Positions 31,201 through 42,750 of a DNA stretch of 42,828 nt are shown one piece after another (position 1 is the stretch's first letter; each line of letters starts with the position of its first letter). Under the pieces are notes generated by a model. The model saw only the letters and a list, made by a program, of their open reading frames with translations. It was not told the DNA's origin and made no database searches. A program made the position numbers and the translations under genes. The stretch is taken from NCBI GenBank assembly GCA_022560025.1, contig JAFISE010000222.1, forward strand, positions 1-42,828, given 5' to 3'. Source of the DNA: Stagonosporopsis chrysanthemi (Eukaryota > Ascomycota > Dothideomycetes > Pleosporales > Didymellaceae).

Positions 31201-32414
31201 ATGGAAGCGGCTCGATACTACCGTCGCGGACGCCGCTAAACAATGAAATAGTATCGTAGTCTCCGTTCGATTGATTCCAGGAGCTGTAGTCAAATGTTGC
31301 CGTTTGCACCAGGTTCATATCTGGAATTGACATCCAAGTAGGCTCTACAGTAAGAAGACCTGTAGACAAGATTTTCTAGCATAGTCAGTACTACTCAGCA
31401 ATTGACATTGTATCAAGCACTTTGCTCAAAAGTCTGCGTAAATAGGGTCCTTACAACTGTCGTCAAAGCCACTGTGACACTCAGCGCAAGTACAACCGGC
31501 CATTCCAGGTTCTTGAGCGCCGACACTAAGATTACTGGTTGCAGTGGTGTTACATGATCCAAAAGCAAGCTCCTAGATCCTGTGGTGGGGCTCAAGGAAA
31601 GATTCCTCCATGGCTGTAGTAACCGTGTAAAATAATCTACCGGATTCCAAAGTGAGAGTGTGGCAACCATGACTGCTTAAATCAGCTCAGGCTCAGTCGC
31701 AGCACATATGTACGTACCTGCAGTTGGCAAGAACCTCCAGACATACGTCATCTCTGCCGAGCCTTTCGAAGCACACAGTCCATTATTACGATAGGAAGCC
31801 ACGTAAAGCATTAACACCGCTGCCAGCATTGTGCCGAAAACCGAGGCGTAGGCAATAAGCCACGGCTTTTGTAACCAGAAGGGGTTCCACATTTTTTGTT
31901 GTTGACTTTGCATGGGCGCAGACGTTTCGGTTTTGTCTTGCTGCAAATCGAGATCCGATATGTGTGGACTTATGGTATACGCATATGTAACGCTACGAGG
32001 TGTGCTATTCAGTGAGGCCCTGGGCAATAATGGGTCTGATACCGTAATCTGGCCCTCGGTCTCTTGTCGCTCCTGTACGGCATAGGACTCGTTGAAGGTC
32101 TGCCCTTCGGTTGCTGGGGTCAATATCGTCAAAGACAGACTTGAGTCTTGAGTTGTGCTAGTGTCATATGCCGACATGTCGTTTGCTTGAGGCTCTGGTT
32201 CGGCTCCTTGGTCTGTCATACCGTTCAGTCGCTGTCCTTTCGTACAGTCAAAGCTCACGTTATGTGCGTCAAACGCAGCTTGATCCGTACTAATCGAAGA
32301 TGCGGTTGTTTGCGAGGTTTTCGATGTATGTAAATCCTCCAAAGCTGCATCGATGTTCCCCTCATTGCACAGAAGTCCACTGAAGGACTGTCGGGAGGTT
32401 GATGGCACAGACAT
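28221..32414 (-). CDS. Large multi-pass membrane protein, DUF3433 family
   Basis: Four exons: 31718-32414, 31421-31675, 30831-31359 and 28221-30780, about 1346 residues; the second acceptor could shift by one codon (AAGCAG). The first ATG in frame is at 32414 (MSVPSTSRQSF). A disordered N terminus leads to transmembrane segments in exon 1 (LIAYASVFGTMLAAVLMLYV) and exon 2 (VVLALSVTVALTTVV). A large extracytosolic, Cys-containing, N-glycosylation-rich region follows, then further transmembrane segments in exon 4. The diagnostic DUF3433 motif appears twice: VIPHNPNSIGGIA in the middle and VLPHNPCSIAGTACLLAG near the C terminus. The family is widespread in filamentous fungi and of unknown function. 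Splice borders come from frame continuity and the conserved CRPS segment after intron 3. Confidence 0.85.
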
Positions 32415-33330
32415 CGTACGAGTACAGCCAAAAAAGTGTGCAGCTACTATCACTTCGAGCAGCGATGAAGTTGCTGCTGGTTGTGGATCTACCAGCAGTA
32501 AAGTCAGAAGATGTCGGGAGGTTCATGTATCGTTCATGGTTTCAGCCTTGCGCGTGCATGAGCAATCTTGGCACTGCAGGGTTGGATTTCATAGCCGCCT
32601 GATCACGACGAACCGGCCATCATTATAACTGTTTTGCGCCCGTAATATAAGGAAAATATCAAGCCACTACGAGTCGTTGAAACCTCAAGAATTTGATTGA
32701 GGCTTATAAGGTTATACGACTCACATAGATCCTCCAGAGCCGGTATTCCAGATAAACACCGCTTAAGAGTGGCCTTGGCTATTGTTTCCTTACGCTATAG
32801 TTGGTTAGACTGTGCATGCGTAAGAGTTGGTGGCGGCTTACAGGTTGTGGGGGCCAGATCTATACTCTTTAGAAAGATAACAGCGAAGCGTGAGTTGACA
32901 GTTGGATAATCCGTATCAGCGGCTCCTCCTCTAGTAGTTCAAAGGCCATCCAAAATTCTGGACTTGAATCCTAGAGACAAGATTCAGACATTGATTGGCT
33001 GGATGTTTTTCTCACTGTGTCCGTACGCAGATCAAGAAGCAAAGACGCGCTAGAGATAGCAGGCGAATGGGTGTGTTATTTTCCAATCGCGCTAAGGACG
33101 GCTGCAGATATCTAATTATAGCGTTATGACTGTCTTTGAGCTTTGTCTCTCCATCCTCCAGCAAAAAACATACCGCAGGATACTTGACACTTACCTAACC
33201 TAGGCTTGTTAGCGGAACATTATTTGGATCTTGTGGCCTTTTTCTAGGCCATGTCGGGGGTGACTTGACACCTCATAAAGGTCTAGCGCTGAGCATGTAA
33301 GCAATTTTACAGTATCTCTGGTTGCGTTAC
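32415..33330. other. Intergenic region without a recognisable gene
   Basis: About 900 bp between the DUF3433 gene start and the end of the HET pseudogene. AT-richer than the left half of the window. No coding signature seen. Confidence 0.5.
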
Positions 33331-33339
33331 AACTTCTAC

Positions 33340-34322
33340 GGCCACCATTTCTGGCGGCAGCAACCTACCTTTCTGCTGGGTCCTCAGTGTTGGATCTACA
33401 CTGTTGATGCAAAGCGAGTCGATCCATATGTACCTACAAATTCAATCTCAGCCAGCCTGTGTATTCAACGCTGGGGAGACTTACCTTTTCCCTTAGGCCA
33501 TAGTCACATGTATAGCGTCACGATACAGCTTGGGAAGGCTGTTGATCTCAACACCGCATCTTAGCAAATCGATGGTGCTCTTATCGCATTTGCAGACTCT
33601 GTAGATTTCCTGTGAAGCCTACCAATCTGTTGAGGGATCAACAACACTTACAGGTCGATGCTGTTTGGCGGCATGTTGCCCCAGCAGTGACTCAGTGCCA
33701 CGTATTCCGCCTGAGGACACTCAACTCCTTCGGCCAGACGCACACAATCAAGCTCATTACCTGGAGATATTTCGATAATTCGGGTCAGGAGTCTGCTTCC
33801 AGCCTGGGCCCTGCAAGAGAGATGCTGAGTCTGGCAAGCTTGTATCCATTCCACCGTCTTGCCAATTGCTGCGCTTGACAGACGATCGCGCTCCGAGTCA
33901 CTCATCTTGATCTCGGACTCTGGTACCGGTCCTGAAGTATCTGCAATGTCTTAGACCAGGTCGCAGCATCTATCGAGAGGTCTACCTGAGGTGGGATACA
34001 TATAGTATACCCCGGGGTGTTGTCCTGTGGGACATACATATGTAGACACATTACCTTGGCCTTCCATGCTTGTGCTATTTTCATGTGTATAGGTCCGTTC
34101 TGATCCAGATAGAAAGCATTTCCTGGCTTTGACTTGGGATTTAGAGCAGCCACAGTGAAGAAGGTGCACAAACGGCAACCTAGGCTTGCTGCCTCCACAA
34201 GGCTTACCCAATTCTTGTGATGGATCTGACCTCCTGGCGACTTCTCTAAGGCAAGCATGCATTCATAGGTGAGCGTAGCACATTTCTTGAAAGAAAATTC
34301 GACCTTGCATCGTGGGCCTGAA
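33340..34322 (-). pseudogene. HET-domain (heterokaryon incompatibility) pseudogene
   Basis: Minus-strand pieces connected by good introns: 33927-~34322 (5' border uncertain), 33652-33873, 33485-33598, and from 33433 down. Introns are 53, 53 and 51 bp with consistent phase. HET landmarks occur in order: SLGCRLCTFF, WIQACQTQHLSC, RLAEGVECPQAEYVALSHCWG, LPKLYRDAIHVT and YIWIDSLCI. A TAA stop (33493-33495) interrupts the third piece just before the YIWIDSLCI block, at a position that is normally a sense codon. After IDSLCI the usual continuation of the domain is missing and the frame ends, so the gene is also C-terminally truncated. HET proteins trigger cell death after fusion of incompatible hyphae, and loss-of-function copies are common. 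Confidence 0.78.
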
Positions 34323-35706
34323 AGCCTTCTGGCAACTCCTTTGGCTTCTCTTCCGCTACTTCGCCCCTGGAAGCAATGTCGTGCAATCTAGGTGTAAGAC
34401 CAGTCATTGTCATAGACTGAGGAAGAGCTGCGCCGCGCTCATGCACGCTGCTCTCCTATCGGTAAGCAAAAGTGTATCACGAATGCGAGGGGCAAACCAG
34501 ATTGAAAAGCCATGAGGAGAATTGAGGTCACCTCTCCGCGCTGCGTGGGCTTTGGGAACGGTTATCCTCCAAACGTCAACGAAGCTGTTCACAATTCGCT
34601 CTGACAACAGCCCCTCCCCGACAGTAAACTCCAGTCCCCACTCCGCCCGCCGTCAAGCCACGCTAAGCTTAGGAAGGCGCCTCCACCACCCGTCGAAAAG
34701 CCAAGCCTTCAACTTGAAACACCAAAAAAATCGAATCAACGTCCACCACTGTTTGATCTCCAAACCAATCTTTCCCACCCCTGCATGCTGCATTTGACCG
34801 CCCAGGAAATTAGTGCATTGGATCCAGCCCCGGCACCCACCTTCTGCACCGGTCATAGACGGTGTGGGCTTGGCTTCCTGTGCGCTGGACGTGCTGCGCC
34901 GACAACCGGTGGAGGGTCGTACGAGGCAGAATAGGCTGCTCGTTGACCGATTGAGAGCTGTGTTGTACGGTACTGCACGATCAGTCGACGGCGGGTTGTC
35001 GCAAAGGCTGAGATGCCGGACGCCTTACAAGGCTTCCTTTGGACTGCGTTGACGGCGTCAGATTTCTGCGTTCTTGTACAGCCTCTCACCCCTCATTGTG
35101 CGCCCACACCACTTGCCCACGCGATCCGAACGCGAAGAATGCTCATGAACATGTCCGCCGTATTGCACAAACGGGATAACATCACTTACTAGCCCCATTT
35201 CTCCCAGCCTTGCCGTTCAGGTGACAGTTGATGGGTATGTGTCCGTCACTAGTTGCCGTCAGGATCCATGGCGGAGATTGCAAGGAGATGTCGCGATGCT
35301 TTTTTCGGGATTGCTCGTGCACTCGGCAAGAAGCGAACGTTGGAACGGGACGTCAAGCAGATATTGCGCCGCGATTGAAGTATTGTTTGAGATTTCATTA
35401 CTCGTACTTTCCGTGAAAACGGTACGTGAAGATGGGTAGCTAACTGCTATGGGATATTGAGGCGCGCCGGCCGATACAACTACTGAACAATGACGTGATG
35501 TTGATCCTCCAAACGCCATGCAATGCTATGCGTGCTATGCAAATGCTCAAACGAAACGCCGTGTACTATGCGATGATATGTTGAATGGTTGCCCTGCAAT
35601 CTTTTCGGCATATCATGTCCATGTAGATCTTTTTCATCTCGGTGAGATATGATGCGAAGAGGAACTCGATGAACTATGTGGATGATATGGGAAAGCGAAT
35701 GCGATT
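34323..35706. other. Intergenic region without a recognisable gene
   Basis: 1.4 kb that would hold the 5' part of the HET pseudogene (first exon not found) and the 3' UTR of the cyclin gene. The short frames lack family signatures. Confidence 0.5.
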
Positions 35707-36723
35707 CTAGTAAGCCGCCTGGCGACTTGTGTAGGCACCGGCGAACATCCTGTTGAAGAAACCACCAGACGTCTTCGCCTTCTTCGCCGGCTTGTTGTCG
35801 TCGTAGAGAGGAAGCGAGTGCTGGAGCCGGGTCTGTGTAACAGGTGCCTGGATATGTACAAGAGTTGCACCCTGATCGTAGGTGTGCATGATAGCCTCGG
35901 TGGGCTCATCGTGATAGCTGGAAGGCGAGGATGTAGTCGAGACGGAGGCGCTGCGGGTGGCAGGCGACAGAGAGGGAGTGCGAGAGGCTGCGCGAGAGGA
36001 GGAGTGGTATCCATACTTCTGATGGCGAGGGGCATATGAAGCGTACTCGTAGGAGGAAAGGTTCTCGGCGGTGAGCTGGTACTGTTGCTGACGGTTGTAC
36101 TCCTTCTCCTCCTCGATGAGCCTGGCCTTCTCGGCCTGGCGCGATTGCCAGACACGGATCGGAGCAAGGAAGGGCTCAAGGTGGTAGTAAAGATCCTCAG
36201 GGTTGATGCGGAGGTCCCAGTCGAGGAGGAAGAGGAGCTGCTTCTCCATAAGGTTGACCTCGGTGATGGAGAAACCGAAGTTGTCGTAGCCGCGGACAGC
36301 GCTGTAGCGAGCCCAGTGCTTGTTCTTTGGGGAAGAGTCGTTGAGGTTCTTGGCTGCAAGGATGAGAGAAGCAAGGAAGATGCGGTGGGTGGTGCACTTC
36401 ATGCCCTTGGCGACAGGAGGGAGGCGGGACCGGAGGCGGGAGAGGTAGACCAAACTTGTCATCAGAGTGGGGACCTGGACGTGCGAACGCTCGACAAGGG
36501 ATGTGATGAACTCTTCGACGGATGGCAAGAAAGGTTCCCTGGCCTGGTGGGGAGGAGAGGCTGGTGGTGTGGGAGGCAGGCTCTTGTCGAGCGATGCTTC
36601 ACATCGGATGACTTGTGTGGCCTTCTGTGCGAGGTATGAGATCATGTCCTGGGAGACAGGCTGCTGGATGAAGTAATCCAGCGCGGCGCTGTTCTCCCTT
36701 GCAAGGTTTGCTGAGTAAGGCAT
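35707..36723 (-). CDS. Pcl-type (Pho85-partner) cyclin
   Basis: Single-exon gene of 338 residues from ATG 36723. The cyclin box spans about residues 60-190: VEEFITSLVERSHVQVPTLM, SLVYLSRLRSRLP, THRIFLASLILAAKNLND, then SITEVNLMEKQLLFLLDWDL. These are typical of the PHO80/Pcl cyclin family, especially the Pcl1/2-like group (PclA in Aspergillus). It should bind and direct a Pho85/Cdk5-type kinase in cell-cycle entry and polarised growth or conidiation. The C-terminal third is disordered, Ser/Tyr-rich, with a KKAKTSGGFFNRMF end. The DNA upstream may hold a long leader. Confidence 0.9.
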   Translation of the reverse strand: MPYSANLARENSAALDYFIQQPVSQDMISYLAQKATQVIRCEASLDKSLPPTPPASPPHQAREPFLPSVEEFITSLVERSHVQVPTLMTSLVYLSRLRSRLPPVAKGMKCTTHRIFLASLILAAKNLNDSSPKNKHWARYSAVRGYDNFGFSITEVNLMEKQLLFLLDWDLRINPEDLYYHLEPFLAPIRVWQSRQAEKARLIEEEKEYNRQQQYQLTAENLSSYEYASYAPRHQKYGYHSSSRAASRTPSLSPATRSASVSTTSSPSSYHDEPTEAIMHTYDQGATLVHIQAPVTQTRLQHSLPLYDDNKPAKKAKTSGGFFNRMFAGAYTSRQAAY

Positions 36724-39700
36724 GATGTGTGCTTGTGATGTGTTGCTGAGAAGGGTGGATGAGGGTCGACTATGACTGAAAGTACAAGCCGGCGTTGACT
36801 TTGTGTAGCAATATGCTGATCCAATAGCAGGTCTTCAAGACAGATTAATTCCGGTCTGTTGGAGTTGAGTAAGCGCAGTCCGGGGGGCTGTGGCTGAGGC
36901 TATGGTGCGAGGAAGTTCGACAAGGTTGAAACACAAGGCGACAGTGGATATTAAGACGATGACGATTCCGACCGGCGGAAAGCGTGACTGAGGGAGGTAT
37001 CGAGGCGATACTGCTGCAAGGAAGAGTGGAAGGGAGAGTGTGGTGTTGGCACTGCCAAGCGATGAGGGTAATGCTGGAAAGGGTAAAGTGGATGGGGCAG
37101 TCGCGGACTGAAGAATGCAACCTGCACCGCTGGGGTGTTACAGGTGGAAAGAAGGGATGAGAGAAAAGTGAAGAACTTGCACTGACCTAGTAGAGTATCA
37201 GGAGTCGATGATACTTATGGCAACTTCAGGTGAATCCAACTGTCGGCGGTGGGGCGCGGGCGGCACGGTGTGGGACCCAATCAGCGGTCTAATCGAGCAG
37301 GGATTGGAACGTAGCGCGCCTGGCGAGACTGAGGCCGGCGGTTGTTGGCCCGATTTAGGAAGCCTGCGAGAGCTGTGGGAAGTCGAACTGCAGGATGAAA
37401 ATAGTGCGTTTCAACCTGGAGCCAGTCGTATGCGGGGGGCTCGTGTACCGAAATCAGCGGCAGCGCCTGTCAGCCAATGGAGGTGCGTCCCGCTACGTGT
37501 TTCGAGGTCGAGCGAGTTGAGGTTTGAAGATGCCGCTGGCTGCTGTGGTACTGCAAGTGGTGCAAAGCGTCGAGTGGATGGCAGACAGCGTGGCAGCGGT
37601 CAACGGCAAGCGAACTGTATCCTGGTCCTGGTCCTGGGGGCTGCAGTGCCGATATGTACTCGTGCGCTGCGAATTCTAGCCGGTCTCTGGCGACGGTCTG
37701 GTGCTCCTAGACTGGTCACGTTGGGAGAGGAAGACGAGGCGGTGAGGTGGTCAGTGGAGAACACTGCAACGCTCGATGAATGAAAAGCGACCACGCTGTA
37801 GCTGCACACCTGCTCCCATATAATGGAGCGAGCTATCTTGTCTAGCCATCGGGCCATCCAGGCAGGCCTCGTTGCGGACTTCGCCAGCGTAGCATGACGA
37901 ATGACGAATGCTGGCGGAGATTTACATTCTGCGCAGATTCCCCAGCCTCCTTACCGAGCAGACAGCGAAGGCGAATTGAAGACCATACCCTGCGTGACGT
38001 TTGGAGCGAGCAAAAGCATACTTTGCCATCGTGAACGCGTGTTACAGTGCGCGTAGACACTGGCGTAGCATTGAGGGCGACTTCGCACAGGACGAATGGC
38101 TGTGGCTATGCGTTGGACACCAGCTTGGCAGGCTAGTTGTCGGCCGGATGGCTGGTCGACTATCGTGCGTTGGCTGCATTCTGCACACCACCCGCGGGCA
38201 TGCGAACAGAATTTTTGCCCATGGGTTGACTCAATCTCCATCGGCTGCCAAATCTCCAGACCGTTGATGGCCTTGCATGAAGCCTGGCCTGATTCCCCCT
38301 CCGAGGTGTTCGGCCATCTGCCGCACAAGCTGCCAATTAGACTCCACCTGATCCGGATCGACAAGTCATGCGCAAGGATTGTGGATTGCGCCGGATTCGC
38401 CAATGTGCTGTACAAACATCACCGCCGTTTCAACTCGCTCACTCTTGACAGCATGAGCGGACCTCATGCATGAACCACTCGAGCCATGCTACGACGCCAC
38501 GTTGGATTACCAAAACACGTAGTAGCCAACATCTGTCGCTGTTATAGTGTTGGCCCCTGCCACCAATGAAAGTCCAAGCCTCGCGTCGAGATCCTCCAGA
38601 AGCGCTGCACCGCCTCATGCAACGGGTACAACGCCGCCGAAGCTTCCAGGATATCTCTTCTGGAACGTCGGCCACCAACTAGGACGCTGCAACCTCATGC
38701 ATCTTCCGTCAGCAGACGAAGACGGTCCGTCTCTCGCAAGTCATGTCGCAGAATGTCCTATGCGGCCAGCTGCTTGAATAGCTTGCATGCGCGCTCTGAA
38801 TCAACAGTACTTGCATTGAGGCAGTTTTGACATACATTGGGACCAAACTATGGTTCACGAACATGTCTAATTTCCGAGATGACCGATTGAGCATTCCGCA
38901 TGGGTTACCTAAGCGCTTATGAGGCTCTTGGTTAGTAGCCGCCCGCGTACGCGCCCACCCATGACTGTGTCACCACCAGTTTTGGCAGCGTTAGATCTTT
39001 CTTTAGATACTGCAGCCTCAGCTACACAACATGACTGCACCAACTCCATCTTCAATTTGATGTTGCGGAGATTTTATCGATTGTGAACCTTGCGTGGTTC
39101 TGGTCGCCAAAGTCGAGGTCCGAACACCAGGCGCCGTTTCAGCATCCACGTTGACATCATCGTCAAGCGCCCAACCTCAAGGCCTACGGCCCCCAATCTT
39201 GCAATCTCCATTGCACGTACCAGCTTCAGCATACCAAATTCTCTTCAGCAACGTTTTATCCTTCACGAAGGACTTTCAGGCGCCTTCAGGCTGCTCCCTT
39301 CAGACAGCGATAAGATAGCGACTCATGGCTCAGAGCAATCACGGTGTAGGATCCGGAGATTGTTCATAACTTCGACCGGACCTTCGGACACACTATCGAT
39401 TTGCTCGGTCCCCAATATTGACAATACTGGCCTCAAGAGCAGACGACATGATGCTGTACACCGTCTTTCTCACATGATTGAGGGTTCGCCGACAATCGGC
39501 GCTATAGCACGAATTATCAGAGGCGCAGCGAATCTGGACAAGACAGACAGTGGCGCATTTGATCACGTATTCCTTGTACTGTGTGGTTTGCAAGCTGCCT
39601 GCTACGCTCCAACGGACGAGCTTACTTGATCATGTGCAGACCTTCTTGCCGACAATTGCACTGCGCCATTGACATAGAACCGGTCGCCAATGGGTCTTCA

Positions 39701-40478
39701 TACGATAAGAGCTTTGCCAGAATTAGCCTCAGGTCTCAAAACTATGTTGAACGCTGTCTTTGGAAATGCTGATGTTCGATCTAGCCACGACACTGATTCG
39801 TACGACCCTCTTTGCACCCGACCAGAAGGGCGCATTGCGTTCAAGCATTTAGCTACCCAAGACCTCGCCTCGCTATGCATACATGTATCAGCAGGTAATA
39901 CACGCAAGGAACAGGCATCCACACCTTGACAGTTCGCGCACTATACTCTGCAACGTGACCTTACACGCGACCAAAAGCGTCTCCTATACGAGGTTCCCCA
40001 TGCTCCGGATACAATCCAATTGTACACGCGTTCATACGGCGCAATTTTGTATAAGGCCAACGCAGCCTTGGGAATAGGCTTGTGCGACCGGTTTCGCGGC
40101 CATCGGACTTCGCAGCCGACCCTTACTTTCTAGTGAGACCCTGATCGACACAGCAGATGGCGTGCCTGTCAGCGAACTTCCACATCCGTATGATTTTGCG
40201 ATTAAGCGTCCTAGAACGGATACTGCCTTACGGAAATGAGGGTTGACGTCAATGTGGGCCCAGCTGCTTCGGGCGAGACACTTTGTTATCGGCCATGGCG
40301 GACTACACGGAAAATCCACAGCAAGACGTCTCAAGATGTTCTGACAGATTTGCGGAAATGAAAATATCTCATTTTAAAGTAGCCCTCGCATTAGTGTTCG
40401 GGGTAATTCCCTGCTTGTTTTGGCTGACCTCCACGACCTGGCAAGTGAACAAAATCTGCTGTATCCTCCAACGCCCAC
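36724..40478. other. 3.7-kb gene-poor stretch
   Basis: It includes the promoter and leader of the cyclin gene (first 0.5-1 kb). The rest shows only short frames with no domain, no convincing splice chain and no inverted or direct repeats that I could detect by eye. A 191-codon frame at 37208-37783 lies in a GC-rich part and looks non-coding. Highly diverged or decayed genes cannot be excluded. Confidence 0.5.
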
Positions 40479-41498
40479 TTAGACGTTCTTCGTCTTCTTG
40501 GCCTGGAGTTGCGATAGATCGTTACCGCTCTGCCTTTTGCTTGCCTCACCAGTTTTGGACTGCTTCGTCTTTGCCCAGATGTTCATCAACTGCTCTTTTG
40601 CGGTTGCAACTTCTGCTTGTGCGGTCTGTAGCTTCCGGTCCTTCTCCACTAATGTCGCATTCAATGTGCTGATGCATTCGACCTGCTCTTTGTTGTTTGC
40701 CTTCGTCCTATCGTGTGCATCCATCTCTTCTACCAGTTCTAACATGGCACGGTTGGATCTCTCTTCTTGTACCCGAAGGCGTTCTTCGACCTTCCGGTAG
40801 TCATTTACGACAGAATCAAAGCTGGTCTTCGCTTTTGCGCGCTCTGACTCGTTGGCTTGGATCAGAGCCTCCGCCTGCTTGTTCGCATTCTCCACTCTCG
40901 CAGTCCGGCTGGCAAGAAGTGCCTTGAGTTGTTCCACTTCCCTGCGAAGTCCCTCAAGCTCCACGACATCCGCCTGTGACACTTGGTTCATCATCTTGAG
41001 AACCTGATTTTAGGCTTAGGTCGAAGTCTTCGGCGGCTGCTCCGGCTGCTCCGACTGCTCCTCCGCTTCTACCTCGAGCGTCTCAGGATGCTTTCCGGTG
41101 ACTTTGTAGATCCAGCTCCAACTCTCCCTCGCGGAAAGCACATCCTCGACTTTCAAGTCCCCGGATCCATCGAAGCTGAATGGGAAGTGTAGGTTGTTGT
41201 GGTTGATCCAGCCGACCCCTCTGTCTTGTTTGAACTTAATAGATTGGCTGGGGCGTAAGTGGCGGATCGCGACCTCACGCGAATACGCGACCCCGTGAGG
41301 CAATTTTGCACGATGGCTTGGATCATCATAGTAGCCTGGATGGTATGTTGAGCTCATCTTAGGCCAGGTCCATGGGTCTTTGACGTTGTAGTCGGATTTG
41401 CAGGCTCTGATCTGCTCCTGTAAAGTGTCAGCGTCCCATGAGAAGACGCACTGCAGAGCTTCAAGGTCGTGCATAGGCACAACTTTCTCTTTCATCAT
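40479..41498 (-). CDS. Unrecognised protein: SWD/DPxTWP domain plus coiled coil (paralog 1)
   Basis: Proposed two exons, 41073-41498 and 40479-41003, joined by a 69-bp intron (41004-41072, GTAGAA..ATCAG) that bridges the frames exactly; 316 residues. If this intron is not used, there are two adjacent genes instead. The N-terminal half has LQCVFSWDADTLQEQI, KSDYNVKDPWTWPKM, VAIRHLRPSQSIKFKQDRG and WINHNNLHFPFSFDG. The C-terminal half is a long charged coiled coil (LEGLRREVEQLKALLASRT; KVEERLRVQEERSNRAMLEL) ending in a basic tail. The neighbouring gene has the same layout in one frame, which supports the fused model. Family and function unknown. The start at 41498 (MMKEKVVPMHDLEAL) is preferred because the sequence upstream looks like leader. 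Confidence 0.6.
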
Positions 41499-41769
41499 TT
41501 TGAGTCGTGTAGATGGCTGTGGCGGTAAAGGGTGTTGGGTGGCCGATCGCTGAATAAGATGCATGAAGCATATGGCGTTTGGCTGGATCTGGCTGTGAGA
41601 AGTGACGGACAAGTCAAGCAGAGGTTGATCAGGTCATCTCTCGCTTGATGACTTGTTTGCCCTCCATTACTGATGCTAGACTATAGATCGCACTCGGTCT
41701 CTCACATGATCTCTCAGTTGCACGAAAAGTTCGAACAGACACCAAAGAAAATAGGTATAGTTTCCTAGC

Positions 41770-42750
41770 CTACCTGCGCTTGTCGAATCGCCAGTCAATT
41801 CTTGTCCTCCTCGATTTTGAATTTCTTCTGCTCTGTAGTACCCTCATCCTCGCTGCTCTCCCGCTTGCGCTTAACAACCTTAGCTGCTGCACCTCATTCC
41901 AAAGCCACCTCATAGCTTCCTTCATCTCGGCAGTCTCTTTCCTTGCTTCACCGAGATCTTGCCTCTGTTTCGTGACCTCGTGCTCAAGTATGATAGTTCT
42001 GTCATTTGTAGCTCGTGCACATTCCTCGGCCTCATGGTGATGATCGTTGACGAGTAGCTCTAGCGCACTAACCTTCTGAGTCGCCGCATACTGAATCTTG
42101 TCACGAGTAGCGGCAGGGCTCTCGCTAGCGGAATCACCAGTGTTCTGAACACCAGTGGCATTGAATCTGTACTGTGACCTGGGCGATGTAGTCGGACGCG
42201 ATGTATTCTTGCTCAAGAAGCTGCCCAACGAGTTCTGGCCGACCGAGGCCCGCAATTCCGAATTGTCTTCCGGGACCTCAGCTTGATGACTCGGCTTTGA
42301 ACTGTCTCGAGCTGAGCAGGCGGGAAGCCATTTAGCGTCTGGAGTGGTACCTCTCATGAGCCTGACCCACTCTCCAAGCTCGTTTTCTGGCAGGTGAGGA
42401 TACTCTCGCAGGTCTCAATGTGTGTCAAAATGATAAGGATAGTCTGCAAACAAGAGTTTGATCTTACGGCCGCTGAGATTCGGCCTGTTGCTGACTTTGT
42501 TGGCCAGGGGTCGTTGAGTGATCAGGTTCTCCATTAGCGACTGCTCATATGCGAGGAAGCGTGGGGGGCTCTTGGTCTGTCGATAGTCGTAGTTCACTTC
42601 GGTCTGGAGCACGTCCTTTATGAGCGGCCATGTGCGAGGATCTTCGGCGTCATAGTCTCGCTTGACCGTTTTGATGTGCAGGCGAAGGAAGAGTCCGTCC
42701 CAGCTAAATGGACCCCTCCAGGCTGGCAGTCACCCGAACATCAACTTTTC
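41770..42750 (-). pseudogene. Paralog 2 of the SWD/DPxTWP coiled-coil family, with an in-frame stop
   Basis: From about 42750 down to 41770 one frame is open except for a single TGA at 42415-42417. Before it: PFSWDGLFLRLHI, VKRDYDAEDPRTWPLIKD, NRPNLSGRKIKLLFADY. After it: LREYPHLPENELGEWVRLMR, a Ser/Thr-rich linker, then a coiled coil (EVTKQRQDLGEARKETAEMK; EAMRWLWNEVQQLRL) and a basic end. The F-S-W-D, K-x-D-Y and D-P-x-T-W-P residues line up with paralog 1, as do the W(V/I)...G..P end of the domain and the coiled coil. TGA may derive from CGA (Arg) by a C-to-T change. The 5' end is unclear because a stop precedes the LPAWRGPF segment, so an intron or a frameshift lies near 42730. Alternatively the TGA is removed by an unrecognised intron. 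Confidence 0.55.

Noticed and set aside
37208..37783. 191-codon plus-strand frame
   Set aside because: No domain, odd composition (Gly/Arg/Trp/Cys-rich), in the GC-rich region upstream of the cyclin gene; not supported as coding.
39090..39629. 179-codon frame in the gene-poor region
   Set aside because: No recognisable motif, overlapped by other frames of similar size, no splice context.
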